The notes under the pieces: model-generated
Database searches by the model: none
The model's input: the letters and a program-made list of their open reading frames with translations, nothing else
Told to the model about the DNA's origin: nothing
Assembly: GCA_019455325.1 (NCBI GenBank)
Contig: JACFMQ010000003.1
Span: forward strand, 419,572 to 483,571
DNA from: Rhodocyclaceae bacterium
GTDB lineage: Bacteria > Pseudomonadota > Gammaproteobacteria > Burkholderiales > Rhodocyclaceae
DNA: 64,000 nt
Reading direction: 5' to 3'
Part shown: in pieces, positions 44,283-52,977 of the stretch
How the letters are laid out: each line of letters begins with the position of its first letter
Position numbering within the stretch: position 1 is the first letter of the stretch
Made by a program: the position numbers and the translations under genes

Positions 44283-45057
44283 GCTGGAGAACGTCGCCTT
44301 CGCCTGGCCGGACGCGCCGCCGGCCTTCGCCGACCTGACGCTGACCATCGGCCAAGGCGAGAAGGTGGTGCTGCTCGGCGCCAACGGCTGCGGCAAGTCG
44401 ACGCTGCTCAAACTGCTCGACGGCCTCGTCGCGCCGACCGCCGGCGCCTACCGCTACGCCGGCGAAGCGGTGACGCCGGCGGCGCTGAAGGCGCGCGGCC
44501 GCGGCCGGCGCTTTCGCGCCGAGGTGGCGCTGCTCTTCCAGCATCCGGAGGCCATGCTGTTCAATCCGACGGTGTTCGACGAGGTGGCCTACACGCCGCG
44601 CCGCCTCGGCCTCGCCGACGCCGAGGAACGCGCCCGCCGCTGGCTGGCCGCGCTCGATCTGGCCGCGCTCGCCGACAAGGCGCCGTTCACCCTCTCCGGC
44701 GGCGAGAAGCAGAAGGTGGCGCTGGCCGCCGTGCTCGCCGTCGAACCGCGGCTGCTGCTGCTCGACGAGCCTTCCGCCAGCCTCGATCCGCGTACCGCCG
44801 GCTGGCTGGTCGACCTGCTGCAGGACGGCCCGGCGACGGTCATCGTCAGCACGCACAACCTGTCGCTCGCGGCGGAACTGGGCGAGCGCTGCCTGATCCT
44901 CGGCGAGAATCGCCGGCTGATCTACGACGGCCCGGTCGAGGCGGCACTCGCCGACCTCGATCTGCTCGAACGCGCCAACCTCGCGCACCGCCATCGCCAC
45001 CGCCACGGCGGCCATGCGCATGCGCACGCGCACCGGCACGACTGGGAAAGTTCCTGA
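44275..45057 (+). CDS. nikO: NikO, ATPase of the nickel ECF importer
   Basis: NikO/CbiO drives nickel uptake with ATP. The 260-residue protein has Walker A LLGANGCGKSTLL, a Q-loop (LLFQHPEAMLF), signature LSGGEKQKVALA and Walker B LLLLDEPSASLD. It ends in a tail with about ten histidines, HRHRHRHGGHAHAHAHRH, which may hold nickel near the transporter. It is the last gene of the unit and converges on the nosL gene. Confidence 0.93.
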   Translation: MIELENVAFAWPDAPPAFADLTLTIGQGEKVVLLGANGCGKSTLLKLLDGLVAPTAGAYRYAGEAVTPAALKARGRGRRFRAEVALLFQHPEAMLFNPTVFDEVAYTPRRLGLADAEERARRWLAALDLAALADKAPFTLSGGEKQKVALAAVLAVEPRLLLLDEPSASLDPRTAGWLVDLLQDGPATVIVSTHNLSLAAELGERCLILGENRRLIYDGPVEAALADLDLLERANLAHRHRHRHGGHAHAHAHRHDWESS

Positions 45058-45101
45058 ACGGCGCCCTGCGGCCGGCAACGCCGGGCGAATGAGCCGGGCA
45101 C

Positions 45102-45596
45102 TCAGTCGAATTTGCCGCGATCGAGTCTTTCCGCGATTTCCTTCGTCACCTGCTCGAAGCGCAGGACGCGTCTACCTTTGTGATCCTTCATGAAATCTTC
45201 GGCGTCGGCCTGTGTCGCCAGCGGGATCAGTTCATGGCCCATCGGCCCGAGAACGTCGGAGCCGGTCACGTAGAGGGCCTTTCTGGCGTCGATCCGGGCA
45301 AGGTTGTAGAAATCGGTGACGGCGATGGCGCGGATATCCTCGATCCGGTGGTCCGGCGCGTACTTCGCGTAGTCGAACAGGTACTTGAACAAGTCCTTGG
45401 CGCCGTCGAAGTGGTGGGCGTGACCATCCTTGTAGAGCACCGTCGCCGTCCAGTTCGGGTACTTCGAGACGAGCATGCCGCACACCGGGCAGAGATCCCT
45501 GGCGCCCGGATTCGGAATGTCGATCAGCGCCTCCTGGGCACCGGCCGCAGCGGCCAGCCCCAGGAAAAGCAGCGCGGCGAGGAAGCGGCGGCGCAT
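45102..45596 (-). CDS. nosL: NosL-family copper-binding protein
   Basis: NosL proteins bind Cu(I) and help metallate copper enzymes such as nitrous oxide reductase. The 164-residue precursor has an N-terminal signal (MRRRFLAALLFLGLAAAAG) and the metal motif LCPVCGMLVSKYPNW followed by KDGHAHHFDGAKDLF. There is no lipobox. It is the last gene of a minus-strand copper operon, six bases after the NosL-like Tat gene. No nosZ is in the window, so the enzyme it serves is unknown. Confidence 0.88.
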   Translation of the reverse strand: MRRRFLAALLFLGLAAAAGAQEALIDIPNPGARDLCPVCGMLVSKYPNWTATVLYKDGHAHHFDGAKDLFKYLFDYAKYAPDHRIEDIRAIAVTDFYNLARIDARKALYVTGSDVLGPMGHELIPLATQADAEDFMKDHKGRRVLRFEQVTKEIAERLDRGKFD

Positions 45597-45601
45597 GCCG
45601 G

Positions 45602-46213
45602 TCAGCCCGGCTTCTTCTGTTCCGCCGCCCGCCTGCGGCGTTCGGCACGGTTCCGGCGGATCACGGCGACATCGCCCGCCATGTCGAGATAGCTCTCGCG
45701 CAGCGCGTCGTCGAAACGGCCGAGGCTGCCGCCGTGCTTCACCTGGAATTCCTTCGCCCGGTCGGACGAGGCGAAGGAATGCTTGCTGCGCCGGGTCATC
45801 GCGTGCTTCAGGTCGGCGCCGATCAGGTAGATCAGACGGTCCACCGGGAACAGCGGACACGGCGCCTCGGCCGAACCGTAATCCGGCCCCCAGATATCCT
45901 TGGGTTCGCGGTCGATGTTCAGTCCCAGGCTGAGCGACAGGCAGTGGATCGAACAGACGCCGTCGACCAGATCGTCGCCGTACTGCACCAGCATGCGGGT
46001 GCGGTGGTGCTCCTTGCGGTCCATGCCGCAGTACGGGCACTTCGGATATTTTTCCAGCTCGCCCTGCAACGGGTTGGCGTCCGGTGCCTTCTTCGGCACG
46101 AACTGCGCCGGTGTACCGTCGACGCTGCAGGCGGACGCAGGCTGGGCCCGGGCGTTCCCGGCGGCAAGCCCGCCGGCGGCGAGGGAAAGCTTGAGCAGAT
46201 CGCGGCGCTTCAT
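45602..46213 (-). CDS. Tat-exported NosL-like protein, paralogue A
   Basis: The 203-residue protein starts MKRRDLLKLSLAAG, a twin-arginine signal, so it is exported folded. The mature part has the NosL-type motif CPYCGMDRKEHH, then MLVQYGDDL and CSIHC, giving four cysteines, a methionine and histidines able to bind copper. A basic C-terminal helix ([15 protein letters not shown]) ends it. Two close relatives are at 55340 and 56807. Unlike these, it carries an inserted GPDYGSAEAPCPLFPVDR segment. Role inferred: periplasmic copper capture or delivery. Confidence 0.8.
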   Translation of the reverse strand: MKRRDLLKLSLAAGGLAAGNARAQPASACSVDGTPAQFVPKKAPDANPLQGELEKYPKCPYCGMDRKEHHRTRMLVQYGDDLVDGVCSIHCLSLSLGLNIDREPKDIWGPDYGSAEAPCPLFPVDRLIYLIGADLKHAMTRRSKHSFASSDRAKEFQVKHGGSLGRFDDALRESYLDMAGDVAVIRRNRAERRRRAAEQKKPG

Positions 46214-46298
46214 TGGGTCCTCCCTGTGTTCCGAATCGATCCCGGCCGGAATATTAGCGGTCGGCGATAATTCCGGGATGCGGCATTTGGCCGCATGC

Positions 46299-47015
46299 TC
46301 AGAACACCAGCTTCTGCATCACGCGAAAATAGGCCAGCCCCTGCCACAAGGTCGACAGGCCGAGGGCGATCACGAAAACGCCCGCTCCTTTCTGCAGCAG
46401 GCCACGCACCCGGGGCCCGAGCCTGCCGAAGAGCACGCTCGCCAGCAGCATCGACGGCAGCGTACCGGCGCCGAAGGCGAGCAGCAGCAGCCCGCCTTCA
46501 GGCACCGAGGGCGCCGTCGTCGCCTTCACCGCCATCGCCATGGTCATCGAGCATGGCATCAGGCCGTTGACCAGCCCGGCGATCGCCGCACCGCGCACCG
46601 CCCCCTTTTGCGCGGCGCCGGCGAACTGTCGGCGCAGCCAGCGCGCCGGTGCGAAGCCGACCGTCAGCTTCAGCGGCGACGCCCCGAGCAGTTCGAGGCC
46701 GAGCAGGACCACCAGAAATCCGGCGCCGATCTGCAGCACGCCCTGCGCGAGGCCGATGCAGCCGGTCGCCACCAGCGCCGCGCCGAGCGCCGCCGCCAGC
46801 AGGCCGATCGTGCCATACACCGAGACGCGCGCCGCGTGATAGGCGAGATAGGGAAACAGCCCCGCCGCACCGCCGGCGACCTGCTTCGCGCGAATGAAGT
46901 AGCCGCAGACGAGGGCGCCGCACATGCCGAGGCAGTGGCCGCTGCCGAGCAGCCCGGTCATGAAGGCCGCTACGTAGCCGAAGCGCTCGACGACGTGGTG
47001 CGCGTGCTCCTCCAC
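46299..47015 (-). CDS. TauE/SafE-like membrane protein of copper operons
   Basis: The 238-residue protein has six membrane segments and GLLGSGHCLGMCGALVCGY near the N-terminus, a Cys/His-rich motif of the group often found beside copper P-type ATPases and cytochrome oxidase assembly genes. A second motif is NGLMPCSMTMAMA. The name sulfite exporter is only inherited; a role in copper or redox transfer across the membrane is more likely here. It lies six bases after the ATPase gene. Confidence 0.8.
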   Translation of the reverse strand: MEEHAHHVVERFGYVAAFMTGLLGSGHCLGMCGALVCGYFIRAKQVAGGAAGLFPYLAYHAARVSVYGTIGLLAAALGAALVATGCIGLAQGVLQIGAGFLVVLLGLELLGASPLKLTVGFAPARWLRRQFAGAAQKGAVRGAAIAGLVNGLMPCSMTMAMAVKATTAPSVPEGGLLLLAFGAGTLPSMLLASVLFGRLGPRVRGLLQKGAGVFVIALGLSTLWQGLAYFRVMQKLVF

Positions 47016-47020
47016 GCCGG

Positions 47021-49477
47021 CTAGCCCTTGCGCAGGAGGCGCAGCGAATTAACCACCACCGATACCGAACTTGCCGCCATCGCCGCCGAAGCGATCATCG
47101 GATTGAGTCGGCCGGCCGCCGCCACGGGAATGGCGACGGTGTTGTAGCCGAGCGCCCAGAACAGGTTCTCGCGGATGATGCGCATCGTCCGCCGCGAGAT
47201 CGAAAGCGCGTCGGCGGCCTTGCCGAGGTCGCCGCGCACCAGCGTCAGGTCCGCCGTCTCGACGGCGACGTCGGTGCCGCCGCCGACCGCCATGCCGACG
47301 TCCGCGGCGGCCAGCGCCGGCGCGTCGTTGATGCCGTCGCCGACCATCGCCACGGTCTCGCCCGCCGCCTGCAGCGCACGCACCAGTTCGAGCTTGCGCG
47401 CCGGCGTCGCCCTTGCCTCGACACGGTCGATGCCGACCAGCGCCGCGACGTGCCGTGCCGCGGCCTCCGTATCGCCGGTCGCCATCACGGTCTTGATGCC
47501 GAGCCGGTGCAAGCGGGCGATCGTCGCCTGCGCATCGGTGCGCGGCCGGTCGGCGATGGCGAAGAAAGCGGCAAGCCGATCGTCCAGCGCCACCAGCACC
47601 GGCGTCTGCCCGTCCGCGCCGGCGCGGACGACGGCGTCGGCAAACGGCGTTGCGTCGATGCCGTGCCGCGCCAGCCATTCGGCGTTGCCGGCCAGCACCG
47701 TGCGGCCGTCGGCGGTGGCCGCGATGCCATGCCCCGGTTCGGCGCTGAAATCGACCACCGGCCTGTCGGCGGCCACCCCGGCGCGCTGCGAGAATTCGCG
47801 CAGGGCACGGGCGAGGAAATGTTCCGAGCCATGCTCGGCGCTCGCCACCAGCGCCAGCAGTTCCCCATCCGGCAGGCCGGAGCGGTTCTCCCAACCGGCA
47901 ACGGCCGGCCGACCTTCGGTGATGGTGCCGGTCTTGTCGAAGACGACCGTCGTCACCTTGGCACCGGTTTCCAGTGCCGCGCCGTTGCGGATAAAGATGC
48001 CGCGCCGCGCCGCGGCGCCGGTACCGGCCATGATCGCCGTCGGCGTCGCCAGACCGAGCGCGCACGGACAGGCAATCAGCACCACAGCGACGGCGTGCGC
48101 CAACGCGTGCGTCGCCGGCGCGCCGCCGAGCAGCCAGCCGCCGGCGGTGGCGCCGGCGATGCCCATGACGCCCGGCACGAACGCCGAGGAGATGCGGTCG
48201 GCGAGCTTCTGCACCGGCAGCTTGGCGTTCTGCGCCTCGTCGACCATGCGCACGATGTGAGCCAGTACGGTATCGCGCCCGATCGCCGTAGCGCGCACGA
48301 GCAGCGTGCCGTTCTGGTTCAGACAGCCGCCGATCACCCGGTCGCCGGCCGCCTTTGCGACCGGGATGCTCTCGCCGGTGAGCATCGCCTCATCCACCGC
48401 CGAAGCGCCCTCGACCACCTCGCCATCGGTCGGAATCCGCTCGCCGGGGCGTACGCGCAGGAGGTCGCCGGCGACGACGGCCTCGGCATCGACGACGAGT
48501 TCGATGCCGCCGCGCAGCACCACCGCCGTCGCCGGTTGCAGTTCGATCAGTTGCCGGATCGCCTCGCCGGCCTTGCCCTTGGCCCGCTCCTCCAGGTAGC
48601 GGCCGAGCAGCACGAAGGCGACGATGGAGGCTGCGGCTTCGAAATACAGGAAATCCGTCTTCCGGTGCGGCAGCAGGCCGGGCAGGCTGTAGAGATAGGC
48701 GGCGCCGGCGCCGAGCGCGATCAGCGTGTCCATGTTGGCGCCGCGCTGCTGCGCGAGTCTGATCGCCTTCTCGAAGAAGGGCCGGCCGGCACCGAAGACC
48801 ACCGGCGTCGCCAGCGCGAACTGCAGCAGACGCAGGCCGTAGTGGTGCGGCATCGCCATGCCCAGAGCCATCAGAGGCCCGGTCAGTGCCGCGGCGGCGA
48901 GGAAACGCTTCCTCGCCGACTCTCGCTGCGCCTTTTCGCGCTCAACGAGGAAGCGGCGCTGCGCCAGCGTGTCCATCGGCCGCGGCGTATAACCGAAGCG
49001 TTCGATCAGACCGAATACTGCATCGCGGTCTAGCCAGCCATCCACCGCAGCGGTGCCGGCGGCGAAATTCACGCCGGCCGATCGCACGCGCGGGTCGCGC
49101 TTCAGCGAAAGTTCGATCAGCGCCGCGCAGGAAGCGCAGGTCATGCCCTCGATGGCCAGCGAGACATGTCGCACCGGCCCGTCGGGCACCCCGGTCGGAG
49201 CCGGCTTCGCCGACCGCGGCGCGCGCACCAGCGCGGTCGCGATATGCGCAACGGCATCGACCAGTTCGTCGCGGCCGATCTCCTCCGGCGCAAAATGCAC
49301 GGCGAGCGAACCGAGGCGCGCTTCGCCGCGCACCTCGCGCACCGCCGGCCGCTTGCGCAGCAGGATTTCGAGCAGGCAGAGGCGCTCTTCGTCCCTGGCC
49401 AGCGCCGGCACGACGACGCGAATGCGCCGCGTCAGCGCGTGGACGACACGCACCTCGACCGGCACCGTGGCGTTCAC
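47021..49477 (-). CDS. copA: Copper-transporting P1B-type ATPase
   Basis: This enzyme pumps Cu(I) across the inner membrane, either for efflux or for assembly of copper enzymes. The 818-residue protein has an N-terminal ferredoxin-like domain without CxxC (1-80), a true HMA domain with GMTCASC, eight membrane segments with the [10 protein letters not shown] ion site, the phosphorylation motif DKTGTI, and the hinge [10 protein letters not shown]. The GTG at 49477 overlaps the upstream stop (GTGA) and is preferred to earlier in-frame starts. CcoI/FixI and CopA types are close; the NosL-like neighbours suggest supply of copper enzymes. Confidence 0.92.
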   Translation of the reverse strand: MNATVPVEVRVVHALTRRIRVVVPALARDEERLCLLEILLRKRPAVREVRGEARLGSLAVHFAPEEIGRDELVDAVAHIATALVRAPRSAKPAPTGVPDGPVRHVSLAIEGMTCASCAALIELSLKRDPRVRSAGVNFAAGTAAVDGWLDRDAVFGLIERFGYTPRPMDTLAQRRFLVEREKAQRESARKRFLAAAALTGPLMALGMAMPHHYGLRLLQFALATPVVFGAGRPFFEKAIRLAQQRGANMDTLIALGAGAAYLYSLPGLLPHRKTDFLYFEAAASIVAFVLLGRYLEERAKGKAGEAIRQLIELQPATAVVLRGGIELVVDAEAVVAGDLLRVRPGERIPTDGEVVEGASAVDEAMLTGESIPVAKAAGDRVIGGCLNQNGTLLVRATAIGRDTVLAHIVRMVDEAQNAKLPVQKLADRISSAFVPGVMGIAGATAGGWLLGGAPATHALAHAVAVVLIACPCALGLATPTAIMAGTGAAARRGIFIRNGAALETGAKVTTVVFDKTGTITEGRPAVAGWENRSGLPDGELLALVASAEHGSEHFLARALREFSQRAGVAADRPVVDFSAEPGHGIAATADGRTVLAGNAEWLARHGIDATPFADAVVRAGADGQTPVLVALDDRLAAFFAIADRPRTDAQATIARLHRLGIKTVMATGDTEAAARHVAALVGIDRVEARATPARKLELVRALQAAGETVAMVGDGINDAPALAAADVGMAVGGGTDVAVETADLTLVRGDLGKAADALSISRRTMRIIRENLFWALGYNTVAIPVAAAGRLNPMIASAAMAASSVSVVVNSLRLLRKG

Positions 49478-50190
49478 GGCCTCGCCCCGCCGGCGCCCTG
49501 CCCTGCCGGGGCCGGCAGCCCGGCCGCCGGCGCAGCGGCCTTCCCGGACGCAGCCAGCGCGCGCTTGCGGTAGCGCACCAGCAGGAAGGTGAGATAGAAC
49601 ACCGCCAGCCACGCATCGGCATGACGGCCTGGGAAGCGCAGCCACTGCTGCGTGATCCTGTTCCAGTGCACGCGGATCAGATAGAAGGCGAGCACGTCGT
49701 TGGCAAAATTGATGACCGCGCGTTCATTCACGAGCGCCGGATCGAACACCTTCCGCCACGGCGTCGGCCTGCCTCCGGGCGTCAGGAACTGCGCCTGCAT
49801 CGCGTGCGACGCGGCCAGCGCCCGCTCGTTCGCGTAGCGCAGCCATTGCAGCGCGCGCTCGCGCCAGGCCCCGATACCGATACGCGCCGCCCGATCGCCC
49901 GCCGTCGACGCGCATCCGGCCGCGCCGCCGCTCGCAGCGGCCAGCGCCGCATCCAGCGTCGCCTTCAAGACCAGCGCGATCTGCCGGTGTCCGTTCGCGA
50001 TCGGATCGAAATGCACCGACAGTTTGGCGCCGCGCAGGTCGAGACGCACCCCGCGCACGCCGGGCAGGGACAGCAGCGCCGCCTCGATCACGCGCGCCGA
50101 GCCGGGATTGCCGAAGGCCGCCGGCAGAGCCAGGCGGAGATGATCATCGGCCTTCGCCAGCACGAAGACGCGGCGGGCATGTTCGCTCAT
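49474..50190 (-). CDS. HMA-like domain membrane protein of copper operon
   Basis: The 238-residue protein has an N-terminal ferredoxin-like fold ([19 protein letters not shown]) resembling the cysteine-less HMA domain at the start of the neighbouring ATPase. Then comes an amphipathic middle and a C-terminal hydrophobic segment near 185-205 ([19 protein letters not shown]). No metal-binding CxxC is present. It overlaps the ATPase gene, so the two are coupled. A role as a partner or regulator of the pump is inferred. Confidence 0.65.
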   Translation of the reverse strand: MSEHARRVFVLAKADDHLRLALPAAFGNPGSARVIEAALLSLPGVRGVRLDLRGAKLSVHFDPIANGHRQIALVLKATLDAALAAASGGAAGCASTAGDRAARIGIGAWRERALQWLRYANERALAASHAMQAQFLTPGGRPTPWRKVFDPALVNERAVINFANDVLAFYLIRVHWNRITQQWLRFPGRHADAWLAVFYLTFLLVRYRKRALAASGKAAAPAAGLPAPAGQGAGGARP

Positions 50191-50219
50191 GCGGAACTCC
50201 TGCTGAAAACGCGCGACGA

Positions 50220-50582
50220 TCAGGGAACGGCGGGCGGCTCGGCTGCGGCGGCGGCCTTGGCTTCCGCCTCGTTGCCTTCCTTCGCCTCGGCGATCAGGTC
50301 GTCCAGACTCTCCTTCTGCTGCGCGGCGAAATCCTTGCTCATGTCGGTCAGCCTCACCACCGCCTGGACGATCTCCTTGCGGTACCTGTAGCCGAGATAA
50401 CCGGCTGCGGCGCCGACCGCGGCGCCGGCCGCGAGCAGCAGCAGCGGGCTGCGCAGCAGGGCGCCGACCGGCTTGGCGCCGAGCGCCCGCGCGGCAACGA
50501 ATCCGGTCGAGGCCATCATCATCGGCTTCATTATGTGCGGCACGTTTTTCGCCGCCTCGTGCATCATCGGTTGCGTCATCAT
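50220..50582 (-). CDS. Small membrane protein with glycine-rich helix
   Basis: The 120-residue protein has a methionine-rich N-terminus (MMTQPMMHEAAKNVPHIMKPMMM), a membrane segment of small residues (LLLLAAGAAVGAAAGYLGYRY) and a charged coiled region ending in an Ala/Glu/Pro tail. The methionines could touch Cu(I). I do not recognise the family; it resembles YtxH-like proteins in layout. It overlaps the TRASH-like gene by four bases. Confidence 0.65.
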   Translation of the reverse strand: MMTQPMMHEAAKNVPHIMKPMMMASTGFVAARALGAKPVGALLRSPLLLLAAGAAVGAAAGYLGYRYRKEIVQAVVRLTDMSKDFAAQQKESLDDLIAEAKEGNEAEAKAAAAAEPPAVP

Positions 50583-50773
50583 CGATCTCCTTTTCCGCCC
50601 TGGCCGTCGCCGGCCGGGCCATTCGATCCGTCGTCGCCGACGTCGTTCAGCATCTGCCAGATACCCTTGCAGCCCTCACAGCAGAAGCGCCTCTCCTCGC
50701 CCGCCCGCCGCACCGTCCAGACCCGTGCGCCGATCTCCAGGCCGCACAGATCGCAGATGTCCCGCTCGCCCAT
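50579..50773 (-). CDS. Small TRASH-like metal-binding protein
   Basis: The 64-residue product has ICDLCGLEIG and RFCCEGCKGIW, the cysteine pairs of the metal-binding domain found at the N-terminus of CcoI/FixI-type copper ATPases. Here it is a separate gene in an operon with a copper ATPase lacking that domain. This suggests a split domain that carries copper to the pump. A Gly/Asp-rich tail follows. It begins one base after the TlpA gene ends. Confidence 0.75.
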   Translation of the reverse strand: MGERDICDLCGLEIGARVWTVRRAGEERRFCCEGCKGIWQMLNDVGDDGSNGPAGDGQGGKGDR

Positions 50774-50774
50774 C

Positions 50775-51287
50775 CTACGGCTTCGGCAGCAGGGCCGCCG
50801 CCTCCCGCGCGAAGGTCGCCTCGTCGGCCTCACCGACGATCTTGCCGCGCACCACGCCGCCGCCGTCGACGAAGAAGGTGGTCGGCAAGCCGACGACGCC
50901 GTAGCGTCTGGCGATCTCCGAGGATTCGTCGAGCAGGACCGGATAGGTGACGCCGATCTTCTCCGCGAAGGCACCCGCTGTCGCCCTGTCCTGCCCGGCG
51001 TTGATCGCCAGGACGGTCAGGCCCGCCTCCCGGTGCCGCCGGTAGACCGACTCGACCGCCTTCATCTCGGCCTCGCAGTATCGGCACCAGTCGGCCCAGA
51101 AACGGATCACCGCCGGCCGGCCGGCCATGCCATCCGGGAAGTCGACCTCGCCGCCCGCCAGCCCGGCCGCGCGGAAGGCCGGCGCAGGCGCGCCAAGGTT
51201 GACGTTCGCAGCGGGCGCGCCGCCGTCACAGGCAGCGACGAGCGACAGGACTGCGCCCGCCAGCAGGATTCTCGACATCGTTCTCAT
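50775..51287 (-). CDS. TlpA-like thioredoxin lipoprotein
   Basis: This periplasmic thiol-disulfide protein may keep copper-site cysteines reduced. The 170-residue precursor has a lipoprotein signal with LVAAC lipobox, a thioredoxin fold with active site WADWCRYC, and the cis-proline loop GLPTTFFVD. The ATG at 51287 or 51278 is possible. It is the first gene of the minus-strand copper operon and is divergent from the sigma-factor gene. Confidence 0.87.
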   Translation of the reverse strand: MRTMSRILLAGAVLSLVAACDGGAPAANVNLGAPAPAFRAAGLAGGEVDFPDGMAGRPAVIRFWADWCRYCEAEMKAVESVYRRHREAGLTVLAINAGQDRATAGAFAEKIGVTYPVLLDESSEIARRYGVVGLPTTFFVDGGGVVRGKIVGEADEATFAREAAALLPKP

Positions 51288-51434
51288 CCGGCATCCATCC
51301 CAGGTTCTTTCCTTTCGATTCTATTGCCCCGGACCGGGCGCCGCCACCCCCGAGGCCGCGACCTTATGCCGCATTGTTCCGCCTTGTCGACGCCGATTAA
51401 GATCGACGGTCCGATCCCGGTAGCCCGCCATGCC

Positions 51435-51929
51435 ATGCTCGGCAACGACGCCATTACGCATCTGTATCTCCGCCACATCGCCGCCCTGCGCGGCTTCCTC
51501 GCCGCCCGCGTCGGGTGCCGCGAAATCGCCGGAGAACTGGCGCACGAGAGCTTCGTACGCATGATGACCTGCAAGAACGAAGCCATCGCCGATCCGCGCG
51601 CCTTCCTCTTCCGCGTCGCCGGCAACCTGGCCGTCGACCACTGGCGGGCGAATCCGGTCGGCCCCGATCGCTTCCTGGACATCGATGAACACGAGCACCT
51701 CGCGTCGGAAGCGCCGGGGCCGGAGCGGTACGCCGCGGCAAGACAGCAGCTCGATCGCCTGCGCAGAGCGGTGGACGGTTTGCCGTCGAGGTGTCGCGAG
51801 GTTTTCGCCCGCCACAAATTCGACGGTGCGACACAGGCCGAGATCGCGACCGAATTCGGGATATCGCAGAACGCGGTGGAGAAGCACCTGATCCGCGCCC
51901 TGGTCCGGCTGCGCCGGTGCCTGGACTGA
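51435..51929 (+). CDS. FecI-type ECF sigma factor
   Basis: This sigma factor directs transcription of a TonB receptor gene in response to its substrate. The 164-residue protein has region 2 (YLRHIAALRGFLAARVG, then RAFLFRVAGNLAVDHWR) and region 4 (LPSRCREVFARHKFDGATQAEIA, then AVEKHLIRALVRLRRCL). An in-frame ATG at 51366 could extend it by 23 residues. The next gene is the FecR partner, one base away. Confidence 0.9.
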   Translation: MLGNDAITHLYLRHIAALRGFLAARVGCREIAGELAHESFVRMMTCKNEAIADPRAFLFRVAGNLAVDHWRANPVGPDRFLDIDEHEHLASEAPGPERYAAARQQLDRLRRAVDGLPSRCREVFARHKFDGATQAEIATEFGISQNAVEKHLIRALVRLRRCLD

Positions 51930-51930
51930 C

Positions 51931-52881
51931 ATGGAACAGGCGGCTCCACGGCAGGATTCGAAGGGCACCGGGGGCGCCCTGTCGAAGCAGGCCGCCGCAT
52001 GGTTCCTGCGCCTGAACGACCCGGCATGCACCGACGAGGACCGCCGCCGGTTCGATGCATGGCTCGGCGCCTCGGAACGCCACGCCGAGGAGTACCGGGC
52101 CTTCCGGCGGCTCTGGCAGCGGCTCGACGGGCTCGGAGAAGACGGCCCGGTCCGGCGGCGCCGCGCCGTCGGCATCGTCGGCTTTCTGGCAGCCTGCGCA
52201 CTGCTTCTCGGCATCGTCTTCGCCGGACCCCGGCCAGCCGCTCCGGAGCAGACAATCGCCACCGCCACCGGCGAGATCCGGCGCGTAACGCTGGCCGACG
52301 GCTCGATCATCGATGTGAACGCCGATTCGCGCATCGCCGTGTCGGTCTCCGACGACGCGCGACGCATCCGGGTCGAGCGCGGTGAGGCGGTGTTCGTCGT
52401 CGCCGACGACTCGCGGCGGCCGTTCGAAGTGCTCGCCGGCGCGGGCATCCTGCGCGACATCGGCACGACCTTCGGCGTCGCCGTCGAAAACGGGCTGGTT
52501 TCGGTCAGCGTCATCGAGGGCGCCGTCGAGGTCCGTCTTCCGGAAACCGGAGCGAAGGCCACGGTTGGCGGCGGCGAGCGCCTCGCCTTCTCCCGCTCCG
52601 CCATCTCGCCGCCGGAGCGCTTCGACGGCGAGGCGGCGACCGCCTGGCGCTTCGGGCGCTTCGAGTTCCGCGATACGCCGCTGCACGAAGTCGTGCACCA
52701 GATCAATCGTCACCATGCCCGGCCGACGGAACTCGCGGACCCGTCTCTCGGACGCTTGCGCGTCAGCGGCGCATTCAGCATTGCCGACCGACACGGCCTG
52801 CTGACGGCGCTTGAGGCCCTCTATCCGATCCGCCGGGACGAAAGGGGCGAAGCGACCCGGCTCGCGAGGGCGGAAAGATAG
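51931..52881 (+). CDS. FecR-family anti-sigma regulator
   Basis: FecR passes the signal from the outer-membrane receptor to the sigma factor. The 316-residue protein has the N-terminal FecR pattern (AAAWFLRLNDPACTDEDRRRFDAWL), one membrane segment (about 78-95), and a periplasmic FecR domain with TLADGSIIDVNADSRIAV and FRDTPLHEVVHQINR. It sits between the sigma factor and the receptor, the standard order. Confidence 0.92.
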   Translation: MEQAAPRQDSKGTGGALSKQAAAWFLRLNDPACTDEDRRRFDAWLGASERHAEEYRAFRRLWQRLDGLGEDGPVRRRRAVGIVGFLAACALLLGIVFAGPRPAAPEQTIATATGEIRRVTLADGSIIDVNADSRIAVSVSDDARRIRVERGEAVFVVADDSRRPFEVLAGAGILRDIGTTFGVAVENGLVSVSVIEGAVEVRLPETGAKATVGGGERLAFSRSAISPPERFDGEAATAWRFGRFEFRDTPLHEVVHQINRHHARPTELADPSLGRLRVSGAFSIADRHGLLTALEALYPIRRDERGEATRLARAER

Positions 52882-52891
52882 CGCTGAAAAA

Positions 52892-52924
52892 ACTGTCAGG
52901 GTTTTCCGCGTTTTTACGTCTTCC
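52892..52924 (+). promoter_or_regulatory. Possible FecI-type promoter of the receptor gene
   Basis: ACTGTCAGGGTTTTCC (52892-52907) and CGTCTTCC (52917-52924) lie 54 bases before the receptor. A CGTCTACC sequence lies at a similar place before the receptor of the second FecIR module. Assignment to the ECF sigma is inferred. Confidence 0.4.
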
Positions 52925-52977
52925 CCATTGAGCGCCCCCTGCGGACGGCGCCTCCATGATCTGAAAGGGGAAGAAAA

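Noticed and set aside
51288-51434. Fur box in front of the first FecI gene
   Set aside because: No stretch close to GATAATGATAATCATTATC was seen; also none in the second FecI leader.
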